The position numbers and the translations under genes are program-made. Shown here in pieces: positions 8,274 through 18,574 of a stretch of 58,228 nt of DNA. Origin of the DNA: an uncultured Clostridia bacterium (GTDB lineage Bacteria; Bacillota; Clostridia; Christensenellales; Aristaeellaceae); assembly GCA_934647235.1 (NCBI GenBank), contig CAKUFG010000017.1:1-58228 (forward strand), in the 5' to 3' direction. How positions within the stretch are numbered: the stretch's first letter is position 1; each line of letters opens with the position of its first letter. The notes under the pieces were generated by a model that was not told the origin of the DNA, ran no database searches, and saw only the letters and a program-made list of their open reading frames with translations.

Positions 8274-8304
8274 ACGGCGTTCCTCCCTTGGTAATGCTGC
8301 TTCT

Positions 8305-8333
8305 ATTGTAATGGATTCCGACGCAAATTGCAA
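8305..8333 (-). promoter_or_regulatory. Promoter of the ZorAB-like operon
   Basis: The minus strand reads TTGCAA, 17 bases, TACAAT, 31 bases ahead of the start of the ZorA-like gene. It shows the operon is separately transcribed and rules out the upstream start at 8333. Confidence 0.75.
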
Positions 8334-8389
8334 CGAAATTGTTACAATGTAGGAAATTAATTTAACTATTATGTGTATTCTTTCTCACA

Positions 8390-8418
8390 TTGACAAATGT
8401 CTGGCTTTATGATGTAAT
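8390..8418 (+). promoter_or_regulatory. Promoter of hprK
   Basis: TTGACA, 17 bases, TGTAAT, 38 bases before the hprK start. It is divergent from the motor operon promoter. Confidence 0.75.
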
Positions 8419-8456
8419 ATAGGATACGATTGTTATCTGCTTACGGAGGTGGAAGC

Positions 8457-9389
8457 TTGATCCGGGTTGATGATTTTGTCAGGGCGCTGTCGCTTACCAC
8501 GCTGTGCGCCTCCTCAAAAAATGAATGGCCGATCGAATCGGCCGACCTGAACCGTCCCGGCCTGCAGTTTGCCGGACACTACGAATACTTCGCCATGGAG
8601 CGTCCGCAGGTCATCGGCAAGGCGGAGATGGGCTATCTGGAATCGCTGGAGCCCGAGGTGCGGGTGGCGCGGCTGCGCAAGTTTTTTTCCTACCCCATCC
8701 CGTGCGTCATCCTGTGCCGCGGCATGCGCCCGCCGGAGGAGCTGGTTCCCCTGGCCAAGGAGCATGACGTGCCCGTTTTCCAGACGGACGTAGTGACCAC
8801 CCGCTTCTTCATGAACGCCATCATCTACATGCGTCAGTGCCTGGCCCCGCGCGAAACGCTGCACGGCGTGCTGCTGGAGGTATACGGCGTAGGCGTGCTG
8901 ATCACCGGCCGCAGCGGCGTAGGCAAAAGCGAAGCGGCGCTGGAGCTGGTCAAGCGCGGCCATCAGCTGGTGGCGGACGACGTGGTGGATGTGTGCAAGG
9001 TATCGGACGACCGCCTGACGGGCGAATCCCCCGAGATGGTGCGCCACCTGATGGAAATCCGCGGCATCGGCATCATCGATATCAAGGCCATGTACGGCAT
9101 CGGCTCGGTGCTGATGCGCAAGTCCATCGACCTGGTGGTGCATCTGGAAAAATGGGATGAAACCAAGGAATACGACCGCTACGGCCTGACGGACGAGTAC
9201 ACCTCCATCATGGATGTAAAGGTGCCCCGCATCGTGCTGCCTGTACGTCCGGGCCGCAACCTGGCCATCATCATCGAGGTGGCCGCGCGCAACTTCAGCC
9301 TGAAAAAGCTGGGCTATTCCGCCGCGCAGGAGCTGGATCGCCGCACCAATGAAATGATGCAGCAGCGCATGCAGGATATGAAGCTGTAA
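8457..9389 (+). CDS. hprK: HPr kinase/phosphorylase
   Basis: This bifunctional enzyme phosphorylates and dephosphorylates Ser46 of HPr and so sets carbon catabolite control in Firmicutes. The 310-residue product has the N-terminal domain (1-130), the conserved LHGVLLEVYGVGVLITG stretch with the catalytic histidine near residue 136, a Walker A loop GRSGVGKS at 151-158, the acidic pair in LVADD, and the family signature EIRGIGIIDIKAMYG. The start is a TTG at 8457: GGAGGT lies six bases before it, and no ATG fits. Length is normal. The glucokinase gene follows 32 bases later, which links sugar phosphorylation with catabolite signalling. Confidence 0.95.
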   Translation: MIRVDDFVRALSLTTLCASSKNEWPIESADLNRPGLQFAGHYEYFAMERPQVIGKAEMGYLESLEPEVRVARLRKFFSYPIPCVILCRGMRPPEELVPLAKEHDVPVFQTDVVTTRFFMNAIIYMRQCLAPRETLHGVLLEVYGVGVLITGRSGVGKSEAALELVKRGHQLVADDVVDVCKVSDDRLTGESPEMVRHLMEIRGIGIIDIKAMYGIGSVLMRKSIDLVVHLEKWDETKEYDRYGLTDEYTSIMDVKVPRIVLPVRPGRNLAIIIEVAARNFSLKKLGYSAAQELDRRTNEMMQQRMQDMKL

Positions 9390-9421
9390 CTCAATCATCC
9401 GTTACAAAGGAGACTTTGATT

Positions 9422-10366
9422 ATGTACTACATCGGCATCGATCTGGGCGGCACCAACATCGCCGTCGGCCTGGTCAGCGAGGATGGCAAGATCCTGCGCA
9501 AGGCCGAAACCCCTACCCTGGCCAAGCGCCCCTACACCGACATCGTGCGCGATATGGCCGCATGCATCGCCAAGCTCCTGGACGAGGCGAAGCTGACCAC
9601 GCAGGATATCGCCGCCATCGGCATCGGTATTCCCGGCATCGCCGAGCAGAAAACCGGCCGCGTCATCTTCTGCACCAATCTTGGCTGGCGCGATATCCCC
9701 CTGCGCGACGAGCTGAAATCCTACTACGACCTGCCCATCTTCATCGATAACGACGCGACGGTGGCCGGCTGGGCCGAGTATCAGGCGGGCGTAAGCCGCA
9801 ATACCAGCTCCTCCGTTTTCCTCACCCTGGGCACGGGCGTGGGCGCGGGCATCATTGTGGACGGCAAAATCTGGTCCGGCGCGCACGGCGCGGCCAGCGA
9901 GCTGGGCCACCTGATCATCGAGGTGGACGGCATTCCCTGCACCTGCGGCAAGTGCGGCTGCGCCGAGCGCTACTGCTCGGCCACGGCCATCATCCGCATG
10001 GCCAAGGAAGCCTGCGCGCTGCATCCCGACTGCGCCATCCTGAAGGCCGTTGGCGGCGACACGGACAAAATCACCGCCAAGACGGTGTTCGACCTGGCCA
10101 AGGAGGGCGACGACATCGCCAACCGCGTGTTCCGCCGCTATGTCAAGTACCTGACCATCGCCATCAACAACGTCGTATCCTTCCTGGATCCGGATATGAT
10201 CGTACTGGGCGGCGGCGTCAGCCGCGCGGGCGATTTCCTGCTGGATGCGGTCAAGGAGCTGCTGCCCAAGTATCTGATGTACCCCGTGCTGCCCATGCCC
10301 GAGCTTGCTCTGGCCAAGCTGGGCAACGATGCGGGCATCATCGGCGCGGCGCTGCTGGGCCGGTAA
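9422..10366 (+). CDS. ROK-family glucokinase
   Basis: The 314-residue product is a ROK sugar kinase. The N-terminal phosphate loop DLGGTNI is at residues 7-13, the catalytic region reads FIDNDATVAGWAEY, the ROK signature LTLGTGVGAGIIVDGKIW follows, and the zinc site has the His in ELGHLI plus CTCGKCGCAE. This pattern fits ATP-dependent glucokinase (GlcK/GlkA type), which makes glucose 6-phosphate in the cytoplasm. A related ROK specificity such as fructokinase or N-acetylmannosamine kinase cannot be excluded by eye. ATG 9422 is preferred over the TTG six bases upstream because of spacing from AAGGAG. Confidence 0.9.
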   Translation: MYYIGIDLGGTNIAVGLVSEDGKILRKAETPTLAKRPYTDIVRDMAACIAKLLDEAKLTTQDIAAIGIGIPGIAEQKTGRVIFCTNLGWRDIPLRDELKSYYDLPIFIDNDATVAGWAEYQAGVSRNTSSSVFLTLGTGVGAGIIVDGKIWSGAHGAASELGHLIIEVDGIPCTCGKCGCAERYCSATAIIRMAKEACALHPDCAILKAVGGDTDKITAKTVFDLAKEGDDIANRVFRRYVKYLTIAINNVVSFLDPDMIVLGGGVSRAGDFLLDAVKELLPKYLMYPVLPMPELALAKLGNDAGIIGAALLGR

Positions 10367-10414
10367 AGCTTTCTGTTCTTTGCGCTATTCCTATCTGAAA
10401 AGAGGTTCTTTTAT

Positions 10415-11803
10415 ATGGAAAAAGTTCTCGTTCGCCAGCTTTTCCGCCAAACGCCCGCCGACGGCGCGCAGCTGCTCGTCAGCGGCTGGGTGCGCACCGT
10501 GCGCGACAGCAAGGCCTTCGCCTTCATCGAGCTCAACGACGGCTCCTTCTTCAAAAACCTGCAGATCGTGCTGGATGAGTCCGTGCCGGATTTCCGCGAG
10601 GTGGTCAAGGTTACGCTGGGCAGCGCCATCGAGGTGGAGGGCACGCTCAAGCTGACCCCCGAAGCCAAGCAGCCCTTTGAGCTCAAGGCCAGCCGCGTCA
10701 CGGTTGTGGGCATGGCCGCGGCCGATTATCCCCTGCAGAAGAAGCGCCATACGGTGGAATACCTTCGCACCCAGGCGCATCTGCGCCCGCGCACCAATCT
10801 GTTCTCGGCGGTGTTCCGCATCCGCTCGGTAGCCGCGCAGAGCATCCACCGCTTCTTCGCCGATCAGGACTTTGTGTATGTGCACACCCCGCTGATCACC
10901 ACCAGCGACTGCGAGGGCGCGGGCGAAATGTTCCGCGTGACCACGCTGGATATCGACAATCCTCCCCGCGACGAGCAGGGCCATGTCAAGGTAAGCGAAG
11001 ACTTCTTCGGCAAGCCCGCCAACCTAACCGTATCCGGCCAGCTGAACGCCGAGGCCTTCTGCATGGCCTTCCGCAATGTGTACACCTTCGGCCCCACCTT
11101 CCGCGCCGAAAAGAGCAACACCCAGCGCCATGCGGCGGAATTCTGGATGATCGAGCCTGAAATCGCCTTCGCCGATCTGAGCGACGATATGGCGCTGGCC
11201 GAGACCATGGTGCGCTATGTCATCGCCGATGTGATGGAGCGCTGCCCCGAGGAGCTGGATTTCCTTAATTCCTTTGTGGATAAGGGGCTGATCGACCGCC
11301 TGACTCATGTGCGCGACAGCGATTTCGCCCGCGTCACCTATACCGAGGCCATCGAAATTCTCAAGAACTCCGGCGAGCACTTTGAGTACGGCGCTTACTG
11401 GGGCATGGATATGCAGACCGAGCATGAGCGCTACCTGGCCGAAAAGCACTTCGGCCGCCCGGTATGCGTGTATAACTATCCCAAGGAAATCAAGGCCTTC
11501 TATATGAAGCAGAATGACGACGGCAAGACCGTCGCGGCTGTGGACGTACTGGTGCCCGGCATTGGCGAGTTGATCGGCGGCAGCCAGCGTGAGGATCGTC
11601 TGGACGTGCTGGAAGCGCGCATGGACGAGCTGGGGCTGGATCGGGAAAGCTACTGGTGGTACCTGGAGCTGCGCAAGTACGGCTCCACCCCGCACGCGGG
11701 CTTCGGCCTGGGCTTTGAGCGCCTGATCATGTACCTGACTGGCGTAAGCAACATCCGCGACGTGCTGCCCTTCCCGCGCACCACGGGCAGCGCCGATTTC
11801 TAA
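10415..11803 (+). CDS. asnS: Asparaginyl-tRNA synthetase
   Basis: The 462-residue product charges tRNA-Asn. The N-terminal OB-fold anticodon-binding domain occupies about residues 1-110 (VSGWVRTVRDSKAFAFIELNDGS). The class II core follows, with TTSDCEGAGEMF, motif 2 (FRAEKSNTQRHAAEFWMIEPE) and motif 3 (GFGLGFERLIMYLTGVSNIRDV). The GAGEMF and AEFWM features separate it from aspartyl- and lysyl-tRNA synthetases. The gene lies 48 bases after the glucokinase gene with an AGAGG ribosome site, and no T-box leader fits in that gap, so it is probably co-transcribed from the hprK promoter. Confidence 0.96.
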   Translation: MEKVLVRQLFRQTPADGAQLLVSGWVRTVRDSKAFAFIELNDGSFFKNLQIVLDESVPDFREVVKVTLGSAIEVEGTLKLTPEAKQPFELKASRVTVVGMAAADYPLQKKRHTVEYLRTQAHLRPRTNLFSAVFRIRSVAAQSIHRFFADQDFVYVHTPLITTSDCEGAGEMFRVTTLDIDNPPRDEQGHVKVSEDFFGKPANLTVSGQLNAEAFCMAFRNVYTFGPTFRAEKSNTQRHAAEFWMIEPEIAFADLSDDMALAETMVRYVIADVMERCPEELDFLNSFVDKGLIDRLTHVRDSDFARVTYTEAIEILKNSGEHFEYGAYWGMDMQTEHERYLAEKHFGRPVCVYNYPKEIKAFYMKQNDDGKTVAAVDVLVPGIGELIGGSQREDRLDVLEARMDELGLDRESYWWYLELRKYGSTPHAGFGLGFERLIMYLTGVSNIRDVLPFPRTTGSADF

Positions 11804-11831
11804 GCTGCGATCTTCAATAGGAGGCATGGAT

Positions 11832-12911
11832 ATGAAGCGTTTCTGGCTCTGCTGCCTGCTGCTTCTGCTGCTGGCCCTGCCCGCGCTGTGCCAGGCCGAG
11901 GGCACGCCCGTCAGCCTGAACGATATGATCAAGACCGATTCCGAGCGGATCGAGCTGCGCTTCCTGGACAGCAAAAACAACGCCAAAACCGACGCGACGC
12001 TGCTGCTGTGCTACGGCAAGGAGCGGCTGGAGGTGCTGGTGGTGGACGGCGGCCTGGCCAACTCCCGCTGCTATATGGAGCTGCTGAACCTGCGCAAGGA
12101 TCTGCTGAGCGAACTGAACCTGAGCGATCAGGCCAAGAACAAGGATTATCAGCTGCACCTGACGCTCGTGGCCACCCACAGTCATAAGGATCACATCGCC
12201 GCCCTGTACAGCGAAATCATCCCCTGCAAGTTTTTCACCATCGACGCGCTGTACGTATCCCCGGCCACCGCGCTGGTAACGGACAACACCTATGACGACA
12301 GCAAGAACGGCGACGCGATACACCGCGTCCGCCTGCTGTCCACCATGCGCGATTCCGCGCCCAACGCCCTGGTTTACACGCTGGATTACGCGCAGACGAT
12401 GACCTTCCCCCTGGCCTGCGGCCAGGCTACGCTTTACGCCCCCATCCAGGATTACGGCGTGGGCGACGCGCTGACTTACATCAAGGATGTGTACTATCCC
12501 GGCCAGGCCGATAAGGATATCCGCGCCGACCTGCCCGTGGCGGTAGTCAACGCCAACAGCATGTGGCTGCGCGTGGAGCTGGGCGACAAGAGCGTGCTGT
12601 TCACCGGCGATATCATGAAAAAGAAGAGTGACCGCGAGGACGAGCCGATGGACAAGATGATCGCCCATTACGGCGCGGAAACGCTGCGGTCGGATATCGT
12701 CAAGTACCCGCATCACGGCATCTCGCGCAACCCCGCCGCCAAGCCCGTCAGCCAGCTGCTGCTCAAGGACGGCGGCGTGGCCGTGCTGACCACCAAGGGC
12801 GCGCGTGAAAAGGCCGGCCAGATGCTGGCCATTTACGACGCGGCCTTCGTCACCACCGAGGACGGCACGCAGACCTTTACCATGACGGCTGAAAGCGTGA
12901 CGCAGCCCTGA
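11832..12911 (+). CDS. Secreted metallo-beta-lactamase-fold hydrolase (ComEC-tail type)
   Basis: The 359-residue product has a signal peptide (MKRFWLCCLLLLLLALPALCQA, cleavage near residue 22) and a metallo-beta-lactamase fold. The metal motif HSHKDH follows VATHSHKDHIAAL, the downstream aspartate lies in SVLFTGDIM, and the late histidine in VKYPHHGIS. This layout resembles the extracellular domain of ComEC and related stand-alone hydrolases, which act on nucleic acid or phosphodiester substrates; the substrate here is unknown. ATG 11832 is used rather than the ATG six bases earlier because AGGAGG then has the right spacing. A paralogue of similar design lies at 55762-56703. Confidence 0.85.
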   Translation: MKRFWLCCLLLLLLALPALCQAEGTPVSLNDMIKTDSERIELRFLDSKNNAKTDATLLLCYGKERLEVLVVDGGLANSRCYMELLNLRKDLLSELNLSDQAKNKDYQLHLTLVATHSHKDHIAALYSEIIPCKFFTIDALYVSPATALVTDNTYDDSKNGDAIHRVRLLSTMRDSAPNALVYTLDYAQTMTFPLACGQATLYAPIQDYGVGDALTYIKDVYYPGQADKDIRADLPVAVVNANSMWLRVELGDKSVLFTGDIMKKKSDREDEPMDKMIAHYGAETLRSDIVKYPHHGISRNPAAKPVSQLLLKDGGVAVLTTKGAREKAGQMLAIYDAAFVTTEDGTQTFTMTAESVTQP

Positions 12912-12973
12912 TCCTGGGCGGCAAATGTAAAGCGTGCCCCTGCTTAGGCGGCAATCGCCGCTTTGTGAACGCT

Positions 12974-13016
12974 CAGAACGGGTATCCAGCGCAGTCTGGA
13001 TGCCCGTTCTGTTTTG
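12974..13016 (+). terminator. Intrinsic terminator after the hydrolase gene
   Basis: A nearly perfect stem (AGAACGGG...CCCGTTCT, extended by ATCCAG/CTGGAT) with a six-base loop is followed by GTTTT. It ends the transcript that starts at hprK. Confidence 0.8.
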
Positions 13017-13047
13017 CGCCTGTTATTAAAACATCCGGAGAAGAATC

Positions 13048-15525
<2,478 letters not shown>

Positions 15526-15530
15526 TACAA

Positions 15531-15567
15531 AAAACAGCATGGAAAGCGCCATGCTGTTTTCTTTTTG
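15531..15567. terminator. Bidirectional terminator
   Basis: A perfect 12-base stem (AAAACAGCATGG / CCATGCTGTTTT) with a six-base loop is followed by CTTTTT on the plus strand and preceded by A-rich sequence. It serves the UvrA2-like gene and the converging housekeeping operon. Confidence 0.88.
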
Positions 15568-15578
15568 ACGTTCAGGAA

Positions 15579-16136
15579 TCAACCCTCCGGCTGCCAGTCC
15601 AGGTTCAGCCGCACCATGTGAATATGATCCTCCCACTTGCCGGCGATGTACAGATACGCGCGGGCAAGGCCCTCCTGATCAAAGCCGCACTTTTCGGCCA
15701 CACGCAGGGAGGGCAGATTGCGCGGCATGATGTTCGCCTCCAGGCGATGCAGATGCAAATCGTCAAAAGCAAAGCGCATCAGCCGCGTTAGCGCCTGGGT
15801 CATATACCCGCGGTTCAGATACCGCGCGTCCAGCTTATAGGCCACAAAGGCCGAAAGGAACGCGCCCCACACCACATTATTGAGCGCGATCATGCCAATG
15901 ATCTCGCCCGGCTGCGCCTTGCGCTCGATAAAAAAGCGATAGCCCGCGCGCTGTTCCCGCAGCGCCGCAGCCTTGGCAAGCGCATCGCGCTGATACTCCG
16001 CCGTGTCGATGGGATCAGCGGTAATCGGATCGATGGCCGCAAAGAAATCGCGATTGCGGCGGTAATAATCCGCCGCCTGCTGCGCCAGTGCCGGATCGGC
16101 AGGCAGCAGGCGAAGCTCCTCCGTTTCCAGGATCAT
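15579..16136 (-). CDS. GNAT acetyltransferase, RimJ/RimL-like
   Basis: The 185-residue product belongs to the RimJ/RimL branch of GNAT acetyltransferases. It opens with LETEELRLLPAD, has the YRFFIERKAQPGEIIGMIAL strand pair, the acetyl-CoA region KLDARYLNRGYMTQALTRLMRFAF and the typical LHRLEANIMPRNLPSLRVAEKCGF. The N-terminal alanine acetylation of a ribosomal protein is the usual role, but many members modify other substrates. It is the last gene of the gyrB-to-mnmE run. ATG 16136 follows GGGGAG; an upstream in-frame ATG overlaps the mnmE stop (ATGA) and is an alternative. Confidence 0.88.
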   Translation of the reverse strand: MILETEELRLLPADPALAQQAADYYRRNRDFFAAIDPITADPIDTAEYQRDALAKAAALREQRAGYRFFIERKAQPGEIIGMIALNNVVWGAFLSAFVAYKLDARYLNRGYMTQALTRLMRFAFDDLHLHRLEANIMPRNLPSLRVAEKCGFDQEGLARAYLYIAGKWEDHIHMVRLNLDWQPEG

Positions 16137-16153
16137 GTTTGTTTCTCCCCGCG

Positions 16154-17488
16154 TCATTTTCCCACACAGAAGCGGGAAAACACGCTGTCCAGCAGTTTTT
16201 CGTCCACGCGGTCGCCCGTCACCTCGCCCAGGCAGTCCAGCGCGGCATGCAGATCGATGGCCGCCAGATCCAGCGGCTGGCCGTTTTCCAGCGCGTCCGC
16301 CGCCGTCTGCAAATGCTGCGCCGCCGCACGCGCCAGGCGCATGTGGCGTTCGCTAGTCAGGGGCAGCTCGCAGGGCATGCCCGCGCGCCGGGCCAACTCC
16401 TGCCGCAGCGCGTCCATCCCCTCTCCCGTGGCGGCGCTGATATGCAGCGCCCCGGGCAGATCAAAGGCCGCGCCGCGATCCGCCTTGTTGCACAGGATCA
16501 GGCGCGGATAGCTTTCCGTCTCGCGCAGCAATTCCTCATCCTCGGCCGTCATGGGCTGCGATCCATCCAGCACCAGCAGCACCAGATCGGCCGCGCGCAT
16601 GATCTCCCGCGCGCGCTGCACGCCGATGGCCTCCACCGTTTCGGCCTGCTCGCGGATGCCCGCAGTATCGCTTAGGTTGACGCGCAGCCCGGCTATCAGA
16701 ATGCTGCCGCGCACCACATCGCGCGTGGTGCCGGGGATGTCGGTCACGATGGCGCGCTCCTCGCAAAGCAGGGCGTTGAGCAGCGAGCTTTTGCCCACAT
16801 TGGGCCGGCCGCACAGCGCGGCCTCAAAGCCGGTATCCAGCAGACGCGCCGCGCGTTCATCGCAGGCGGACAGCAGCGTATCCCGCAGTGCCCGCGCCCC
16901 GGCAATCACGCTGCCTGCGGCCTCGATCTCCTCAATTTCCTCCGGATAATCCAGTGCCGCAGCGACCCCTGCCAGCAGATCGGTCAGGCGCTGCTGCGCA
17001 TCGCGGATAAAAGCGCTTGCGCCGCCGTTCAGCTGCCGCAGCGCCGCGCGCGCCGCCTGCTCGCCCTGCGCGCCGATCACATTCATCACAGCCTCGGCGC
17101 GGCTCAGGTCCACACGGCCGTTCAGGAAGGCACGGCGGGTAAACTCCCCCGGCTCCGCCGGGCGCGCGCCCAGGCGATACAGCGCCGCCAGCGCTTCGCG
17201 GGCAATCTGATCGCCGCCGTGCAGATGAAACTCCGCCACATCCTCGCGCGTATAGGTACGCGGGGCCAGCATCAGCACCGCCATGCACTCGTCCAGCATC
17301 GCGCCATCCGCATCATACAAATGCCCGTAAAGCAGGCGATGGGATTCCACCTGCTGCCTGCCCGCCGGGCGAAAGAGCGCTTCAAAATACGCGCGAGCGT
17401 TTTCTCCGCTCACGCGCACAATGGCGATGCCGCCGCGCCCCGGTGGGGTGGCCAGCGCCGCAATGGTATCGTTCTGATATGCCAGCAT
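16154..17488 (-). CDS. mnmE: tRNA modification GTPase MnmE
   Basis: With MnmG, MnmE installs the (carboxymethyl)aminomethyl group at uridine 34 of certain tRNAs. The 444-residue product starts with the formyl-tetrahydrofolate-binding domain (DTIAALATPPGRGGIAIVRVSG), followed by a helical domain carrying the inserted G domain: G1 GRPNVGKSS, G2/G3 PGTTRDV and DTAGI, G4 NKAD. The C-terminal CxGK motif (FCVGK) is intact. The usual neighbour mnmG is not in the window. The start at 17488 follows GGAGG, and the gene lies 11 bases after the yhaM-like gene. Confidence 0.96.
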   Translation of the reverse strand: MLAYQNDTIAALATPPGRGGIAIVRVSGENARAYFEALFRPAGRQQVESHRLLYGHLYDADGAMLDECMAVLMLAPRTYTREDVAEFHLHGGDQIAREALAALYRLGARPAEPGEFTRRAFLNGRVDLSRAEAVMNVIGAQGEQAARAALRQLNGGASAFIRDAQQRLTDLLAGVAAALDYPEEIEEIEAAGSVIAGARALRDTLLSACDERAARLLDTGFEAALCGRPNVGKSSLLNALLCEERAIVTDIPGTTRDVVRGSILIAGLRVNLSDTAGIREQAETVEAIGVQRAREIMRAADLVLLVLDGSQPMTAEDEELLRETESYPRLILCNKADRGAAFDLPGALHISAATGEGMDALRQELARRAGMPCELPLTSERHMRLARAAAQHLQTAADALENGQPLDLAAIDLHAALDCLGEVTGDRVDEKLLDSVFSRFCVGK

Positions 17489-17499
17489 GCAGCCTCCGC

Positions 17500-18549
17500 T
17501 TACAAAAGCCCCTGATACGCCTTGTCCGCATCCGGACGGCGCGGCGCGCGCTGCGCAGTCTCCTCATCCGCGGCGGGCGCATCGGCGTTGGCGGGCATTT
17601 CGGACAGATAATGCGGGTGATACACCCGGCGATCCAGCGACCAGATTTTCTCGCTGAACGCGCCCGCGGGCGTGCGGCGCACGATGCCGTTCATCTCGTT
17701 CATCCGCGCGTCCAGCACATCCAGCCAGTGCAGCATTTCAGCCTCGGGGAACATGGGCGGGCGCGGGCTGCCAAACTCCGCCTCGCCATGATGACTGATG
17801 ACCATATGCTCCAGCAGCAGCACATACTCATCCTCATCCGGGATGCCCGCGCGGCGCGCGGCCTCGCGCACCTGCGTCACCCCGCGCACCAGATGGCCCA
17901 GCAGCAGGCCCTCGACCGTATAGTCGTTCACATTGCCCGCATCATCGCTTTGCATTTCGCGGATTTTGCTCAGGTCATGGGCAATGACGCCCGCGCACAG
18001 CAGATCGGCGTCCAGCCAGGGATATACCTGCAGCATCTGCCGCGCGCCCTTGAGCATGGTGGTGGTATGGTGCAAAAGACCGCTGCGCTCGGCATGGTGC
18101 AGCCGCTGGGCGGCGGGGAAATACACCAGCTTATCCCCGGCCATGGCGATCAGCTCGCGCAGCACCTTCTGCAGGGTGAGGTTTTTCATCTGATCGATGG
18201 TGGTTGTGATTTCGTCCAGCATCTGCTGGGGCGGATAGGGCGCGCAGGGCACCAGCAGCGACATATCCACCTGATCGGCCTCCTCGGCCTCGCGCAGCTT
18301 GTTCACGCGCAGCTGCAGCCGCCCGTTATACTCCGTCACCACGGCGCGCACCTTGATGATGCCGCCGTTTTTTGGGGGCTGCACCGTGCCGTCCCACATT
18401 TTGGCGTTGATATCGCCCGTGCGGTCGCACAGCGTCATATCCAGATACCTGCTGCCATTGGCGGAGGCGCGCTGCTCGGCGGAGCGCACCAGCAGAAAGC
18501 CCTCGAATTTTACATCCTTTGCAAAGCTCGCCACAACGGCCTGTTCCAT
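17500..18549 (-). CDS. yhaM: OB-fold and HD-domain 3'-5' exoribonuclease, YhaM-like
   Basis: The 349-residue product has an N-terminal OB fold (about 12-95, with LDMTLCDRTGDINAKMWDG) and an HD domain (about 150-300): LLHHTTTML supplies the first histidine, GVIAHDLSKI the HD pair, and LEHMVISHHG a later His. This is the layout of YhaM, a metal-dependent 3'-5' exoribonuclease of Gram-positive bacteria. The last 50 residues are Pro/Ala/Asp-rich and probably disordered. The gene is second to last but one in the gyrB run, starting 25 bases after dnaB, with a GGAGAGG ribosome site. Confidence 0.9.
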   Translation of the reverse strand: MEQAVVASFAKDVKFEGFLLVRSAEQRASANGSRYLDMTLCDRTGDINAKMWDGTVQPPKNGGIIKVRAVVTEYNGRLQLRVNKLREAEEADQVDMSLLVPCAPYPPQQMLDEITTTIDQMKNLTLQKVLRELIAMAGDKLVYFPAAQRLHHAERSGLLHHTTTMLKGARQMLQVYPWLDADLLCAGVIAHDLSKIREMQSDDAGNVNDYTVEGLLLGHLVRGVTQVREAARRAGIPDEDEYVLLLEHMVISHHGEAEFGSPRPPMFPEAEMLHWLDVLDARMNEMNGIVRRTPAGAFSEKIWSLDRRVYHPHYLSEMPANADAPAADEETAQRAPRRPDADKAYQGLL

Positions 18550-18574
18550 GCTTTCCTCTCCCTATCCTGCGGCG

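Noticed and set aside
5171..8333. A complete Zorya type I, II or III defence system
   Set aside because: No ZorC, ZorD helicase, ZorE nuclease or related effector is present on either side; the neighbours are a cupin gene and hprK.
8274..8333. Longer N-terminus of the ZorA-like protein
   Set aside because: The extra 20 codons overlap the -10 region of the operon promoter, so they lie before the transcript starts.
10367..10414. T-box leader for asnS (and for glyS at 55571-55603)
   Set aside because: Both leaders are far too short and lack the T-box sequence and specifier stem.
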